A DNA stretch of 64,000 nucleotides from Planctomycetota bacterium (GTDB taxonomy: Bacteria > Planctomycetota > B15-G4). A program made the position numbers and the translations under genes. Below, in pieces: positions 18,605 to 28,000 of the stretch. The first letter of the stretch is position 1. Each line of letters starts with the position of its first letter. The notes under the pieces are model-generated. The model was not told where the DNA came from, did not search any database, and worked only from the letters and a program-made list of their open reading frames with translations. Where the stretch lies: contig JAQWOM010000015.1 in the NCBI GenBank assembly GCA_029245865.1, forward strand, positions 1 to 64,000, written 5' to 3'.

Positions 18605-19566
18605 TCGAGTTCTCCTTGCCCGGTGCCGAAGCTGATCAGGTCGAAGCCAAAGAGCTCGAACATCACCCAGGTTTTCTCCGAACCGTCTCGTTGATAGTGG
18701 ATGAGTTGGAAGATCCAGAGATCCAGCAGGGAGAAGGATTGCTCGCGTCCATCGAGGCTCGACGTGTAGTTGAAAAGAATCGGTACGCCCGCCTTCGTAA
18801 TGCGACTTGGGGCGCTGAGCAGCGCGATCGTGACGGTGCGTTCTTGCCCATCCGCGCTTTGGACAGTCAATGTCACGGATTGGCCCGCGTCATAGGCCCC
18901 GAGGCGCCGGATGAGTTGGCGGTCGGAAAGCAGAGCTTTCCCATCGAGTGATGTGATCAGTGTTCCAGGCTCGATGCCTGCGCGACGCAGCGGAGAGTTG
19001 TTTGCGACAGAGACGAGGCGCACGCCGCCTTTGCCGGTCATGAAGCCGGCGCGGAGGCGTCGGTTCTCGAGAAGATACTGCGGCTCTGGAGCAGGTGAGG
19101 AGCTACGGGATTCAACCAGAGTCACGGTGCTGACGAGGACAGCATCGCCGCGTCGAAACTCGAGTTGAACCTGAGTGCCTGGAGTTCCGGTGCGCACGAG
19201 AGCATCAAGAGATCGAGGATCTTCAAGGACCTCGTTTTCGAAGCGGAGCAACACATCGCCTGGCCGAATGCCGGCCTCCGCAGCCGGCGAGTTCTCAATC
19301 ACGGTGTCCACACGAACGCCGGGATCTGAGAAGAAATCATCGAGGGAGCCACTGTCATTTTCGCTGCCGTGGATGCCCAGAAAAGCGCCCGAATTGAGTG
19401 CATTCGGCGCCTGAGAACGCTCCACGAGATACTCGGGTAGCGGTGGCGGTACGGGGGCGGAGGGGACGCTGGTGCAACCGGCACAGGCCAAGAAGAAAAA
19501 AACTCCTGCCCAGGACGCAGCAAGCGGTGGAATGGGCGCAAGGCAGACACGAGCGCGGTGGTTCAT
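18601..19566 (-). CDS. Probable lipoprotein with two PDZ domains
   Basis: 321 residues. A hydrophobic leader ends in FFFLACAGCTS, a plausible though imperfect lipobox. PDZ 1 (about 42-150) contains VIENSPAAEAGIRPGDVLLRF, and PDZ 2 (about 165-250) contains VANNSPLRRAGIEPGTLITSL (both quoted in part). There is no protease domain of the HtrA type, so the PDZ domains probably act as binding modules. The C-terminal 70 residues are unrecognised. It overlaps both neighbours by 4 bp, coupling it to the ABC permease and to the first VCBS gene. Proposed location is the outer face of the inner membrane or the outer membrane. Confidence 0.8.
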   Translation of the reverse strand: MNHRARVCLAPIPPLAASWAGVFFFLACAGCTSVPSAPVPPPLPEYLVERSQAPNALNSGAFLGIHGSENDSGSLDDFFSDPGVRVDTVIENSPAAEAGIRPGDVLLRFENEVLEDPRSLDALVRTGTPGTQVQLEFRRGDAVLVSTVTLVESRSSSPAPEPQYLLENRRLRAGFMTGKGGVRLVSVANNSPLRRAGIEPGTLITSLDGKALLSDRQLIRRLGAYDAGQSVTLTVQSADGQERTVTIALLSAPSRITKAGVPILFNYTSSLDGREQSFSLLDLWIFQLIHYQRDGSEKTWVMFELFGFDLISFGTGQGELE

Positions 19567-20432
19567 AGAGACCTCCGGGACAGGATCCAGCCGGCGAGTG
19601 TGATGAGGACAAGTGCTTCAGGGATGGGAAGCATCAAATTCATGCGGTACAGATTTTCTGAGAAACCTGCGTCGGACATGCCGCGTGCAACCCCAGCCAT
19701 TTCTGCGATGCAAGAGTCATCGACCAGGCTTGGGCAGAAGGAGGCAAAGCAGTAGTAGCGAGCATCTCCCAGCAGGTCCTTGAAAAGATCGAAGCCAAGA
19801 AAGATTCCGAGCGCCAGGAACAGAGCCCCCGAGCCGGACCGAGACATGGATGCCACGAGAAGTCCCAGGCTCCAGAGCGCGATCAGGGGCGGGAGCGTGG
19901 CGAGGACAGATTTCACCAACTCGTCAACCAACTCCGTGTGTGACATGAGCTGGTAGCCATCTTCGACGAGCGGGCCAAATGTGAACCAAGCGCCAGCCGC
20001 GACCGTTGCTCCGAGTCCTGTCAGGAGAATGACAGCAAGAGAGACGGGGAGACCGAGAAGTGCACGTCCCCAGACGAGGGCAGAGCGTGATGCACTGCGT
20101 GTTGTTGCGAGGCGCGCGAGGCCCGTGGCGCGGTCGGAAGCGAGCGAGCGAGCGGAGTAGGCGAGGAGCATGAGTGCGCCTAGTACCAGCCCGGCACTCC
20201 AGCCATCAACGAGTGGGCCGTAGGCATTGCCGAGGGGAGGCAACTCGGGAATGGCACGCCCCTTTGAGAGCGCCGAGTGCACGGCAGCAGCATGTTCTGC
20301 AGAAGCTGCCGCGTGTGCTGCAAAGACTCGCAGTGCAGGGACCATGACAAGGAAGATCGCGCTGGCTGCCGCAGAACGACTGGCCATCAAGCGCATGCAC
20401 TCAGCCCGGAAAACGCGCCACATGCCGTGCAT
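19563..20432 (-). CDS. ABC transporter permease (ABC-2 type)
   Basis: 289 residues with about six hydrophobic segments, for example AASAIFLVMVPALRVFAAHAA, LVLGALMLLAYSARSLAS, LLGLPVSLAVILLTGLGATV, LIALWSLGLLVASMS and a final ALVLITLAGWIL. SDRATGLARLATTRSASRSAL in the cytosolic loop matches the ABC-2 permease pattern, where a conserved loop after the second helix contacts the ATPase. It begins 1 bp after the stop of the ATPase gene and overlaps the PDZ gene by 4 bp. Two identical permeases would be expected in the transporter. The substrate is not indicated. Confidence 0.82.
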   Translation of the reverse strand: MHGMWRVFRAECMRLMASRSAAASAIFLVMVPALRVFAAHAAASAEHAAAVHSALSKGRAIPELPPLGNAYGPLVDGWSAGLVLGALMLLAYSARSLASDRATGLARLATTRSASRSALVWGRALLGLPVSLAVILLTGLGATVAAGAWFTFGPLVEDGYQLMSHTELVDELVKSVLATLPPLIALWSLGLLVASMSRSGSGALFLALGIFLGFDLFKDLLGDARYYCFASFCPSLVDDSCIAEMAGVARGMSDAGFSENLYRMNLMLPIPEALVLITLAGWILSRRSL

Positions 20433-20433
20433 C

Positions 20434-21369
20434 TCAGTGGCTTCCTTGTCCGAGTTGTTTGTCCAGAAGCTCTTCGAAGACTGATTGGAGAGATCGTCGG
20501 TCTGCGGCCAGCGTGGAGACCTCGCATCCCGCCTCGAGCAAACGGCGATTCACCACTGCGGCCGGGACTGTGCCCGCGTCGAGCCGGAACTCCACACAGC
20601 CGAGCGTGTCGATGGCGCTCTCTCGAAGAGTTGTGCCGGGACGAAGATCCTCGAAGACTTTTCTTGCGGCGTCCGGACGTGTTGTGCGAATCAGAAGCCC
20701 GGGCGTTTGGCTCCCAAGTAAGTTCTCGATGGAGGAGTCCTCGACCAGGCGTCCTCCCATCAAGATGCCTACATGCGTGATCAGCCGCTCCAACTCATGC
20801 AGCCGATGGCTCGAGACGAGCAGAGTGAGGCCTTCGTCGCGGAGTCGGGCCAGTAGGTTCAGAATCTGACGAACCCCTTGCGTGTCGAGACCCGAAAGGG
20901 GCTCGTCGAGCACCAAGAACTCCGGGCGCCCGAGCAGCGAGCGCGCGATGGCGAGGCGGCGTTTCTGACCCAGGGAGAGACTGCCCGCGCGTTGACGGGC
21001 CCGATCGCCCAGGCCCACAAGCTCCAGGGCCTGTTCGGGTGAGCGGCCGCCTCCGTGTCCCAGGAGTTTTTGGGTGTAGGTGAGATTCTGGAGGACGCGC
21101 AGGTTGGGAACCAAGGTTGGATCGTCGAGCACAATGCCCACGCGCCCGAGGGTCCGATGCAACTTTTTCGGGGGCTGCCCCAGGACCTCGATTCTTCCGT
21201 GATCCGGCCGTTGAAAGCCCAGAGCGCAGGCAAGGGTGGTGGTTTTTCCCGAACCGTTGGGGCCCAGGAGGCCGTAGATCTGGCCGAACTCCACCCGAAG
21301 ACTGAGATCTTCGACACCCACGGTCGGGCCGTAGTGCCTCGTCAGAGAGTCGATGCGCAGGGCTGTCAT
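20434..21369 (-). CDS. ABC transporter ATP-binding protein
   Basis: 311 residues. Walker A GPNGSGKT lies at 36-43, the ABC signature is LSLGQKRRLA, and Walker B is FLVLDEPLSGLD followed by a switch His in SSHRLHELE. The extra C-terminal region of about 90 residues (from GLLIRTTRPDAARKV) matches the regulatory tail seen in ABC-2 drug/lipid/gliding-type exporters. It is the first gene of the five-gene minus-strand operon ending at 15303. The promoter should lie in the divergent space between 21370 and the HEAT-repeat gene. Confidence 0.93.
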   Translation of the reverse strand: MTALRIDSLTRHYGPTVGVEDLSLRVEFGQIYGLLGPNGSGKTTTLACALGFQRPDHGRIEVLGQPPKKLHRTLGRVGIVLDDPTLVPNLRVLQNLTYTQKLLGHGGGRSPEQALELVGLGDRARQRAGSLSLGQKRRLAIARSLLGRPEFLVLDEPLSGLDTQGVRQILNLLARLRDEGLTLLVSSHRLHELERLITHVGILMGGRLVEDSSIENLLGSQTPGLLIRTTRPDAARKVFEDLRPGTTLRESAIDTLGCVEFRLDAGTVPAAVVNRRLLEAGCEVSTLAADRRSLQSVFEELLDKQLGQGSH

Positions 21370-21526
21370 CGGCCGCAGAGGGTATCAGTCGGAGAGGGCG
21401 GGAGGGGAGTCCTCGCCATCTGGTCGCCGGTACCTGAGAAGGGAGAGCTCGATGGCTTCACACATGTGATCCAGATTGTCTACGATTGGCCACGATTCTA
21501 GGTATTCCCCGATAATTCGAAGCCTC

Positions 21527-22525
21527 GTGGCCGACTCGAAACCAGCTTTTTCCGACGAGCAGGCGTTGCCTCCGAAGCTCCCCGACGATCTCCTTGACGA
21601 GGAGCCGCGGCAGGAGCCTCCGGGGTCGTTTCTCTCGTCTTTGCCGCAGTTTTTCGTCTTTCCAGCCATCTTGGTGGCGACGCTGACGGCGGTCTATCTG
21701 TTGCTTCGAGTGCTCGCAGGAAGTGCCCCGGTGGACGCCTCCGAGCTCTTCCGGGATCTTGAAGCCGCGGGGCCTCACGGCCGCTGGCAGGTGCTGCACT
21801 CCTTGGCCACAGGCTTGGGCCGGGGAACCATGGATCTCTCGGAGGTCTCCGGAGAAGAGCTGGAACGCCTCTACGTGAACTTGCAGGCCGAAGGCGAAAC
21901 GCCTGCCGAACAGGTGCTCATGCAGCAGTATTTGTTGCTGGTGGTGGCCCACAAGGGGGACCCACGCTTCACGGGAAGGGCTCTCGCTGCTCTGGACTCT
22001 TCGGACCGCGATCTGCGTCTTACGGCCTTGCAGGCCCTCGGAATCATGGCCGATGCGGCGGCTCTCCCAGCTCTGGAGGTCCGTTTGCAGGCCGAGGACC
22101 CTGATGAGCGGGTGCTGGCCCTCGGTGCTGTCGCGAACATGACAGGCCCTGAAGCAGGCGCCATCCTCAGGGAGAGCCTGAACTCCTCGGATTCGATCAT
22201 TGCTCGAAATGCGGCCTTATTGCTCGCTTCTGAGCCCTATCGCGAAGAGGCGGTCAAGCCGTTCCTGCTCCACATGCTGGATCGAGAGGCATATTCCGAC
22301 GATCCCACGCTCGACGGTTCGCTGCGGGCGGTCATGGATGTAACCTCCCGGTCAGCTGCTCGAGAGGATGCCGTGGAGCAGTTTTTAGTCCTCGCCTGCC
22401 GTGCCGCTTCCGAGTTGGGCGACCCCGACGCAGTTCCTCGGCTTGAGAACTTGCGTGAGGCTGACCCCTCATTGAAAGTAAGATCCGCCGCCATCGATGC
22501 CTTGCACCAACTGGGCTCGTCCTGA
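21527..22525 (+). CDS. Membrane-anchored HEAT-repeat protein of the bc-complex operon
   Basis: About 332 residues. There is a cytosolic Pro-rich N-terminus, one membrane helix (FFVFPAILVATLTAVYLLLRVL) and then helical repeats typical of HEAT/PBS-lyase-type proteins, such as RDLRLTALQALGIMADAAAL, DERVLALGAVANMTGPEAG and IIARNAALLLASEP. Repeats cover most of the C-terminal 250 residues. The frame is also open from a TTG at 21476. GTG 21527 is preferred as nearer to the conserved part, but neither has a strong ribosome-binding site. It is directly upstream (11 bp) of the Rieske gene, which suggests an assembly or scaffold role in that complex. No catalytic motif is seen. Confidence 0.75.
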   Translation: MADSKPAFSDEQALPPKLPDDLLDEEPRQEPPGSFLSSLPQFFVFPAILVATLTAVYLLLRVLAGSAPVDASELFRDLEAAGPHGRWQVLHSLATGLGRGTMDLSEVSGEELERLYVNLQAEGETPAEQVLMQQYLLLVVAHKGDPRFTGRALAALDSSDRDLRLTALQALGIMADAAALPALEVRLQAEDPDERVLALGAVANMTGPEAGAILRESLNSSDSIIARNAALLLASEPYREEAVKPFLLHMLDREAYSDDPTLDGSLRAVMDVTSRSAAREDAVEQFLVLACRAASELGDPDAVPRLENLREADPSLKVRSAAIDALHQLGSS

Positions 22526-22535
22526 GAGAGACCCC

Positions 22536-23111
22536 ATGGCTACTTCAGAAGCTTCCCAGCGCGCTATCACCGCCCAGAATCCTTCGCGGGATCAACAACG
22601 TGGTCCGACTCGTCGAGCGGCTGTGGCTCAGCTTCTCGCTGGCTGGTCTCTGTTCAGCTTGGCGGCTGGTGTTGGCCTTCTCGGATGCGTGCGCTTTTTG
22701 TTCCCCAACGTGCTCTACGAACCGCCCGCAACATTCAATGCAGGTATGCCTTCAAACTACGGCGTGGGTGTCGACGAGACTTTCAAGAACACCAACTCCA
22801 CGTGGTTGGTACGCACCGAGTCAGATCCGCTGTCGGGTCGCGACGGCATTCCAGGCATCTTTGCTTTGAATACGGTTTGCACGCATCTCGGTTGCATCCC
22901 GAACTGGCAGGCTGCGGACAACAGGTTCAAGTGCCCGTGTCACGGGAGCGGCTTCCGCCCCAGCGGCATGAACTTTGAAGGTCCAGCGCCGCGGCCTCTC
23001 GAGCGTTGGCGAGTCGTACTCTCAGAAGGCGAACTGATGGTGGATATGAATCAGAAGTACCAATGGGAGAAGGGCCAGTGGGTGAGTCCCGAGTCCTACG
23101 TGGTCGTCTGA
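22536..23111 (+). CDS. Rieske iron-sulfur subunit of a quinol-cytochrome c oxidoreductase
   Basis: 191 residues. A twin-arginine-like [12 protein letters not shown] precedes a hydrophobic anchor (about 35-58), consistent with Tat-dependent insertion known for Rieske proteins. The [2Fe-2S] site is complete: CTHLGC (Cys115, His117, Cys120) and CPCHGSGF (Cys133, Cys135, His136). The second Cys of each box forms the usual disulfide. The protein carries electrons from quinol to the c-heme subunit on the periplasmic side. The start is ATG 22536 with GAGAGA upstream. The frame is open from further back but that part lies within the HEAT gene. Confidence 0.96.
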   Translation: MATSEASQRAITAQNPSRDQQRGPTRRAAVAQLLAGWSLFSLAAGVGLLGCVRFLFPNVLYEPPATFNAGMPSNYGVGVDETFKNTNSTWLVRTESDPLSGRDGIPGIFALNTVCTHLGCIPNWQAADNRFKCPCHGSGFRPSGMNFEGPAPRPLERWRVVLSEGELMVDMNQKYQWEKGQWVSPESYVVV

Positions 23112-23163
23112 TGCTGCTCACGTCCCGGAACATCGAATACGGTCCCGAACACGGAGGTCAGAG

Positions 23164-23937
23164 TTGACCCTCTTGAAGAAGATCGCGGAGACGCAGGTCT
23201 GGAGGTCGATCTTCAGACATGGCTATCCCAGCACTCCGCGCAATCGAGCGTTGGCCGCGCTGTCGAACGTTTTTCTCCACCTGCACCCGGTGAAGGCTCG
23301 GAAGAGTGGCATCCGCCTCTCTTTCACGTGGTGCATGGGCGGGATCACGTTCTTCCTGTTCTTGCTCGAAACGATTACAGGCGTGTTGTTGATGTTCTAC
23401 TACCGCCCGACGATCGAGTACGCCTACAACGACATCATCGCGCTGCGCGAGCACGTCCCTCTGGGCATCATGCGGGAATTGCACAGGTGGGGTGCCCACA
23501 TGATGGTTCTTGCCGTGTGGCTGCACATGCTGCGTGTTTTCCTTACGGGCAGCTACAAGCCACCGCGTGAGTTCAACTGGAACATCGGTGTGATCTTGCT
23601 GTTGCTCACGTTGCTGCTGTCGTTCACGGGCTATTTGTTGCCCTGGGATCAGTTGGCGATCTGGGCAATCACAGTCGGAAGCAACATGGCTCGCGCCCAC
23701 CCGGTTATTGGTCACGAGGGTCCTGGAGCCAGCTTGCTGGCTGTTGGCGATGTGAGCCTGGTGACTCCCGCAAGCGACATTCGATTCGGCCTGCTGGCTG
23801 GACGCTTTGTTGGTGCTGCGGCTCTGTTGCGTTTTTACGTGCTCCACTGCGTAGCCCTGCCGCTTGCAGCCGGGTTGCTCATGGCGATTCACTTCTGGCG
23901 CGTCCGCAAGGACGGCGGCATCTCGGGCCCGATGTAA
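23164..23937 (+). CDS. Cytochrome b N-terminal subunit (cytochrome b6-like)
   Basis: 257 residues carrying four membrane helices. Two pairs of heme-b histidines are visible: HRWGAH...WLHMLRVF in helix 2, and VLHCVALPL...[13 protein letters not shown] in helix 4. The quinone-site segment [20 protein letters not shown] is present. Cytochrome b is split here, so this piece corresponds to cytochrome b6. The start is TTG 23164, supported by GGAGG at 23154-23158. It lies 52 bp downstream of the Rieske gene. An odd extra is the long loop between helices 3 and 4 ([20 protein letters not shown]), normal for the family but somewhat glycine-rich. Confidence 0.95.
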   Translation: MTLLKKIAETQVWRSIFRHGYPSTPRNRALAALSNVFLHLHPVKARKSGIRLSFTWCMGGITFFLFLLETITGVLLMFYYRPTIEYAYNDIIALREHVPLGIMRELHRWGAHMMVLAVWLHMLRVFLTGSYKPPREFNWNIGVILLLLTLLLSFTGYLLPWDQLAIWAITVGSNMARAHPVIGHEGPGASLLAVGDVSLVTPASDIRFGLLAGRFVGAAALLRFYVLHCVALPLAAGLLMAIHFWRVRKDGGISGPM

Positions 23938-23949
23938 GGAACCGCTCAC

Positions 23950-25029
23950 TTGGCAGCTTTCGAATCTTTCTTCAACTCTTTCGCGTCGCCGTCACTGGTC
24001 ATCATCATTTCGATCGGCGTCTTCCTGCTGTATTTCTTCCGCATGCGGATGATGATGCAGCCGAGAGTCTCGTTCGCGATCATGGCCTTGACGGCTTTGT
24101 TCCTCGTCGTCGGTTCACAGAACCACGACTTCTTCAAGATCATCACGAAGGGCGACAACATGCCCATCGTGATCATGATCTTCGCGATCTTGTTCTTCCT
24201 GTGGTTGGCATTCCGACAGGCCACATTGAACGACATGCGGCTTGAGCAAGGGTTGCCGCCCAACGAAGCCGAGAGCAGCAACAAGAAGGTGCTCGTCTGG
24301 CCGGACCTCGTTTATCCAGAGTTTGTGATGACCGTGGCGCTGTCCGCGGCCTTCATCATCTGGGGGGTGATGGTCGAAGCTCCTATCGAGGAGCCAGCAA
24401 GCGGCACACGTGCACCGAATCCGGCCAAGGCGCCGTGGTACTTCCTGGGCTTACAGGAAATGCTCGTTTACTTCGATCCGTGGCTGGCAGGCGTGGTCTT
24501 GCCCGGCATGATCGTCGTGGGTTTGATGGCCATTCCCTACATCGACACGAACCCGAAGGGCAACGGTTACTACACGCTTAAAGAGCGGCCCTTTGCCATC
24601 TTCATGTTCATGTTCGGGTTTTTGATCCTCTGGGTGGTGCTCGTGATCATGGGCACCTTCTTGCGTGGTCCGAACTGGAACTTCTTCGGACCATTCGAGT
24701 ACTGGGATCCACACAAGGTCGAAGCTCTGGTGAACGTGAATTTGTCGGAGTACTTCTGGGTGAGTTGGCTCGATATGCGCCTCCCGGATAATCCGCTCCA
24801 ACGTGAGCTGCCCGGCATCGTGCTAATTCTTATTTATCTGTTAATCGTGCCCGCGATCCTCGCGCGCACGGTGCTTAAAAAGTTCTTCCACCAACTGGGT
24901 TTCGCGCGCTTCAGCATTCTGGTGGTGCTACTGCTCATGATGGCATCACTGCCCATCAAGATGTTCCTGCGGTGGACGATCAACCTGAAGTATCTCGTGG
25001 GTATCCCGGAGTGGTTCTTCAATATCTGA
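23950..25029 (+). CDS. Cytochrome b C-terminal subunit (subunit IV-like, extended)
   Basis: 359 residues, far longer than PetD (about 160). The centre, NPAKAPWYFLGLQEMLVYFD then PWLAGVVLPGM (split here), is the C-terminal cytochrome b signature, in place of the classic PEWY segment. Two extra membrane helices precede it (about 14-30 and 42-90), and several follow (LILIYLLIVPAILARTVLKK and others). It begins with a TTG with AAGGA 9 nt upstream, 12 bp after the previous gene. It forms the other half of the quinol-oxidising cytochrome b. The added helices are consistent with planctomycete and related bc complexes. Confidence 0.9.
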   Translation: MAAFESFFNSFASPSLVIIISIGVFLLYFFRMRMMMQPRVSFAIMALTALFLVVGSQNHDFFKIITKGDNMPIVIMIFAILFFLWLAFRQATLNDMRLEQGLPPNEAESSNKKVLVWPDLVYPEFVMTVALSAAFIIWGVMVEAPIEEPASGTRAPNPAKAPWYFLGLQEMLVYFDPWLAGVVLPGMIVVGLMAIPYIDTNPKGNGYYTLKERPFAIFMFMFGFLILWVVLVIMGTFLRGPNWNFFGPFEYWDPHKVEALVNVNLSEYFWVSWLDMRLPDNPLQRELPGIVLILIYLLIVPAILARTVLKKFFHQLGFARFSILVVLLLMMASLPIKMFLRWTINLKYLVGIPEWFFNI

Positions 25030-25096
25030 AGCCCGTTCCAAGCTAGCGGTTCTGTCCGACCTCAGACTCCTCCGTAGTGACTGATCAGAAGCCGAT

Positions 25097-28000
25097 ATGA
25101 GTGACAAAGACGACATCAGCCCGGAGATGGCGGCGAAAATCGCCGCGATCAAGGCGCGTATGAAGGCAGGCCAAGGGGGCGGTGACGCGGAAGCGCCCAA
25201 GCCCAAGGATGAAGAAGCTCCAACTGCTGAGCCAGCTGCCGAGAGTGATGCGCCCAAGGACGACAAAGCGGCGCAACTCGCAGCCATCAAGGCGCGTCTC
25301 GCCGGCGGGAAGGCGGCTTCTACAAAGGCTGCTCCAGATGCTGCTGCAGCCTCTGCAGCGGAGGGCGGCTCTTCGGCCGGCGAAGGGGGCGGCGAGGACA
25401 TGCAGGCCCGCATTGCCGCGCTCAAAGCGAAGGTGGACTCGGGTAAAGGGAAGGAAGCACCCGCAGCGGCAGCTGGTGCCAAGAAGGCTCCCGCCAAGAA
25501 GAAAGGCGGTAAGAACGTCTTCCCTGTCCAGCCCATCAACAAGAAGGGCTTCGGAGATGAGCGGCTTTACGGTGATGTCAGCGTCAGCCGTTGGTTCATT
25601 CTGAGCAGCATCGTGTTGATCGCGTCTGTTCTCATGATGTGGGGGCGCGATCACTTCCGAGAGTGGAAGCCGATTCAGGAGGTCTACCGCGAACGGCAGA
25701 TTGAGCGCTACAAGGCCGACATTCAGAGGGCTGACGCAGCGATCGACCCCAAGGGCTTGGGCGACGTTGAGGCGCGTCTTGAGGCGGCTCGTGCCACGCT
25801 TGTGCAGGACGGGCAGAAGCTAGAGGGCCTTCGGGCAGAAGTCGATCAGCTGGAAGGTGCCTACTACGGAGCCAACCAGAAGTTCCAGATCGCGAAGTCT
25901 GAGTTTGATGCCCTCCGGTACCAGTTCGAAGAATTCCGTCTGCTGCACGGACATGATTCCGAACTGCTCAAGGCAAGCCGAGAAGAGATCCAGAAGACGG
26001 GGCAGGTTGTCGATGACCTGCGCCTTGCTGCAGACAACGCGAACAACATTCTCAACAAAACGAAGAGCCGTCTCGCTGGATTCAGTGCCGAGGTGACGCA
26101 GTTCGGCCGAGATCGTGACGCACTTGTTGAAGAGAAGGTGCGACTGGAGTCGTCGCTCAAGAAGATCGACCACAGCATCTTCAACGACTTCATTCGAAAT
26201 GCACCCGTCGCGGACATGTTGGCCCCGACCGTAAAAGTCGAGAAGGTCGTCCTGGACAAGCTGCAAGACAATTACAACTTCATGTATGTCGACAAGATCG
26301 ACATGTGCATGACTTGCCACATCTCCATCGGAGATCCCTACTACACTGACTGGGACCCGGACAACTCGAAGGAAAACAGCCGTTTCGCTGGAGAGCGAGT
26401 TCTGAACGCACACCCACGGCTCGATCTTTTTGTTGATGAGAAGAGCCCGCACCCGGTGAGCCAGTTTGGTTGCACGGTGTGTCACCAGGGCCGTGGTCAA
26501 GCCGTCGAGTTTGAACGCACGTTCCATACTCCGGCTGCTGATGCTTACGAGACCGCTGAGCAAAAGGAAGAGCGTTGGATCAAGGACTTCGGTTACGACC
26601 CTGAGCGGCATTACTGGGACTGGCCGATGACCCCGAAGGGCATGTACTACTCGTCCTGCTTCCAGTGCCACACCTCAACGGACCGCATCCCTGGCGTGCC
26701 GAAATACAACGAGTCTCGTGAGCTGGTGGAAGAAGTCGGCTGCTATGGCTGCCACAAGATCAAAGGATTTGAGCACCTCCGTAAACGAGGGCCCGATCTG
26801 ACCAACATCGCCGGCAAGACGACAGAGGAGTGGTCGCAGAAGTGGGCCATGGCCCCGAAGGCCTTCCAACCTGAAACCCGTATGCCGCAGTTCTGGGATC
26901 TGTCCAACGTCGGTGGCCCAGGCGATCCGCGGCAGACAAAGGGTCGTCGGCTCGACAACAACGCCGATGATTTCGTGGATGACTGGAACGCGCGGAACGC
27001 AGTCGAGGCGCGCGCAGTCATCGCCTACATTTTTGATCAATCCAAGCAGGCGATGGTCAAGGATGAGTGGCAGCCCATGACGCCACCGAGCGGGGCGGCT
27101 GACCCAGAAAAGGGCCGGGCCTACTTCGAAGAGCGTGGTTGCTTGGGTTGTCACAGCGTGTCAGCCGAAGGCTGGATGGCGAATCAGCACGCACCGGACT
27201 TGTCGCACATCGGTAGTAAGGTGGATCCCGAATGGCTTTACAGCTGGATCATGGATCCGAAGTCTTATTACCCCACGACGGTCATGCCAGACCTGCGCCT
27301 CTCGCCGGAGGAGGGCTGGGATATCACGGCTTGGCTCATGACGCTGACCGATCCCGAGTGGGTTGCCGAGCCTGGTCCAAAGGCCGACCCGACCATTCTT
27401 GACGGGATCGCTGTGGAGCAACTGACTGCAGTGGCCGGCGACGATTGGGCCAAGCAGCGAGTGGCTGACATGCGCTCCGAAGGCGGTGATCCGGCCGTTG
27501 AACTGTTCGTCGGCCAGAAGCTGTTTGGTCGATTCGGATGTGCGGGCTGTCACTTGGTGCCCGGTCACTACGACGACGTTGGGATCGGCACCGAGCTCAC
27601 CGGCGAAAGCCTCAAAGAGTTGTCGAAGTTCGACTTCGGCCACGAAGCTGCTCACGGCAATCCCGAAGCAGTCGGCCACTCACGTCGTGAGTTCTACAAG
27701 CACAAGCTGATTGATCCTCGCGTCTACGACCGCATGCCAGTTGTTGCGAAAGACGGTGACGGCAACTCGACCATCAGCTACTACGAGCAGAAGGTGAAGC
27801 GGCCAAGTGAAAAGCTGAAGATGCCCGACTTTGGGCTTGAGGATTTTGAAGTCGACCTGCTCACTCAATTCCTCCTGGGACTGCGTGCCGACGGCATCAG
27901 TCCGTCCATGATGTACACGCTTGATGCCGATCAGCAGCTGGTCGAAGACGGTTCTCGTCTGATTACGAAGTTCAACTGCATTGGGTGTCACCGAATGGGG

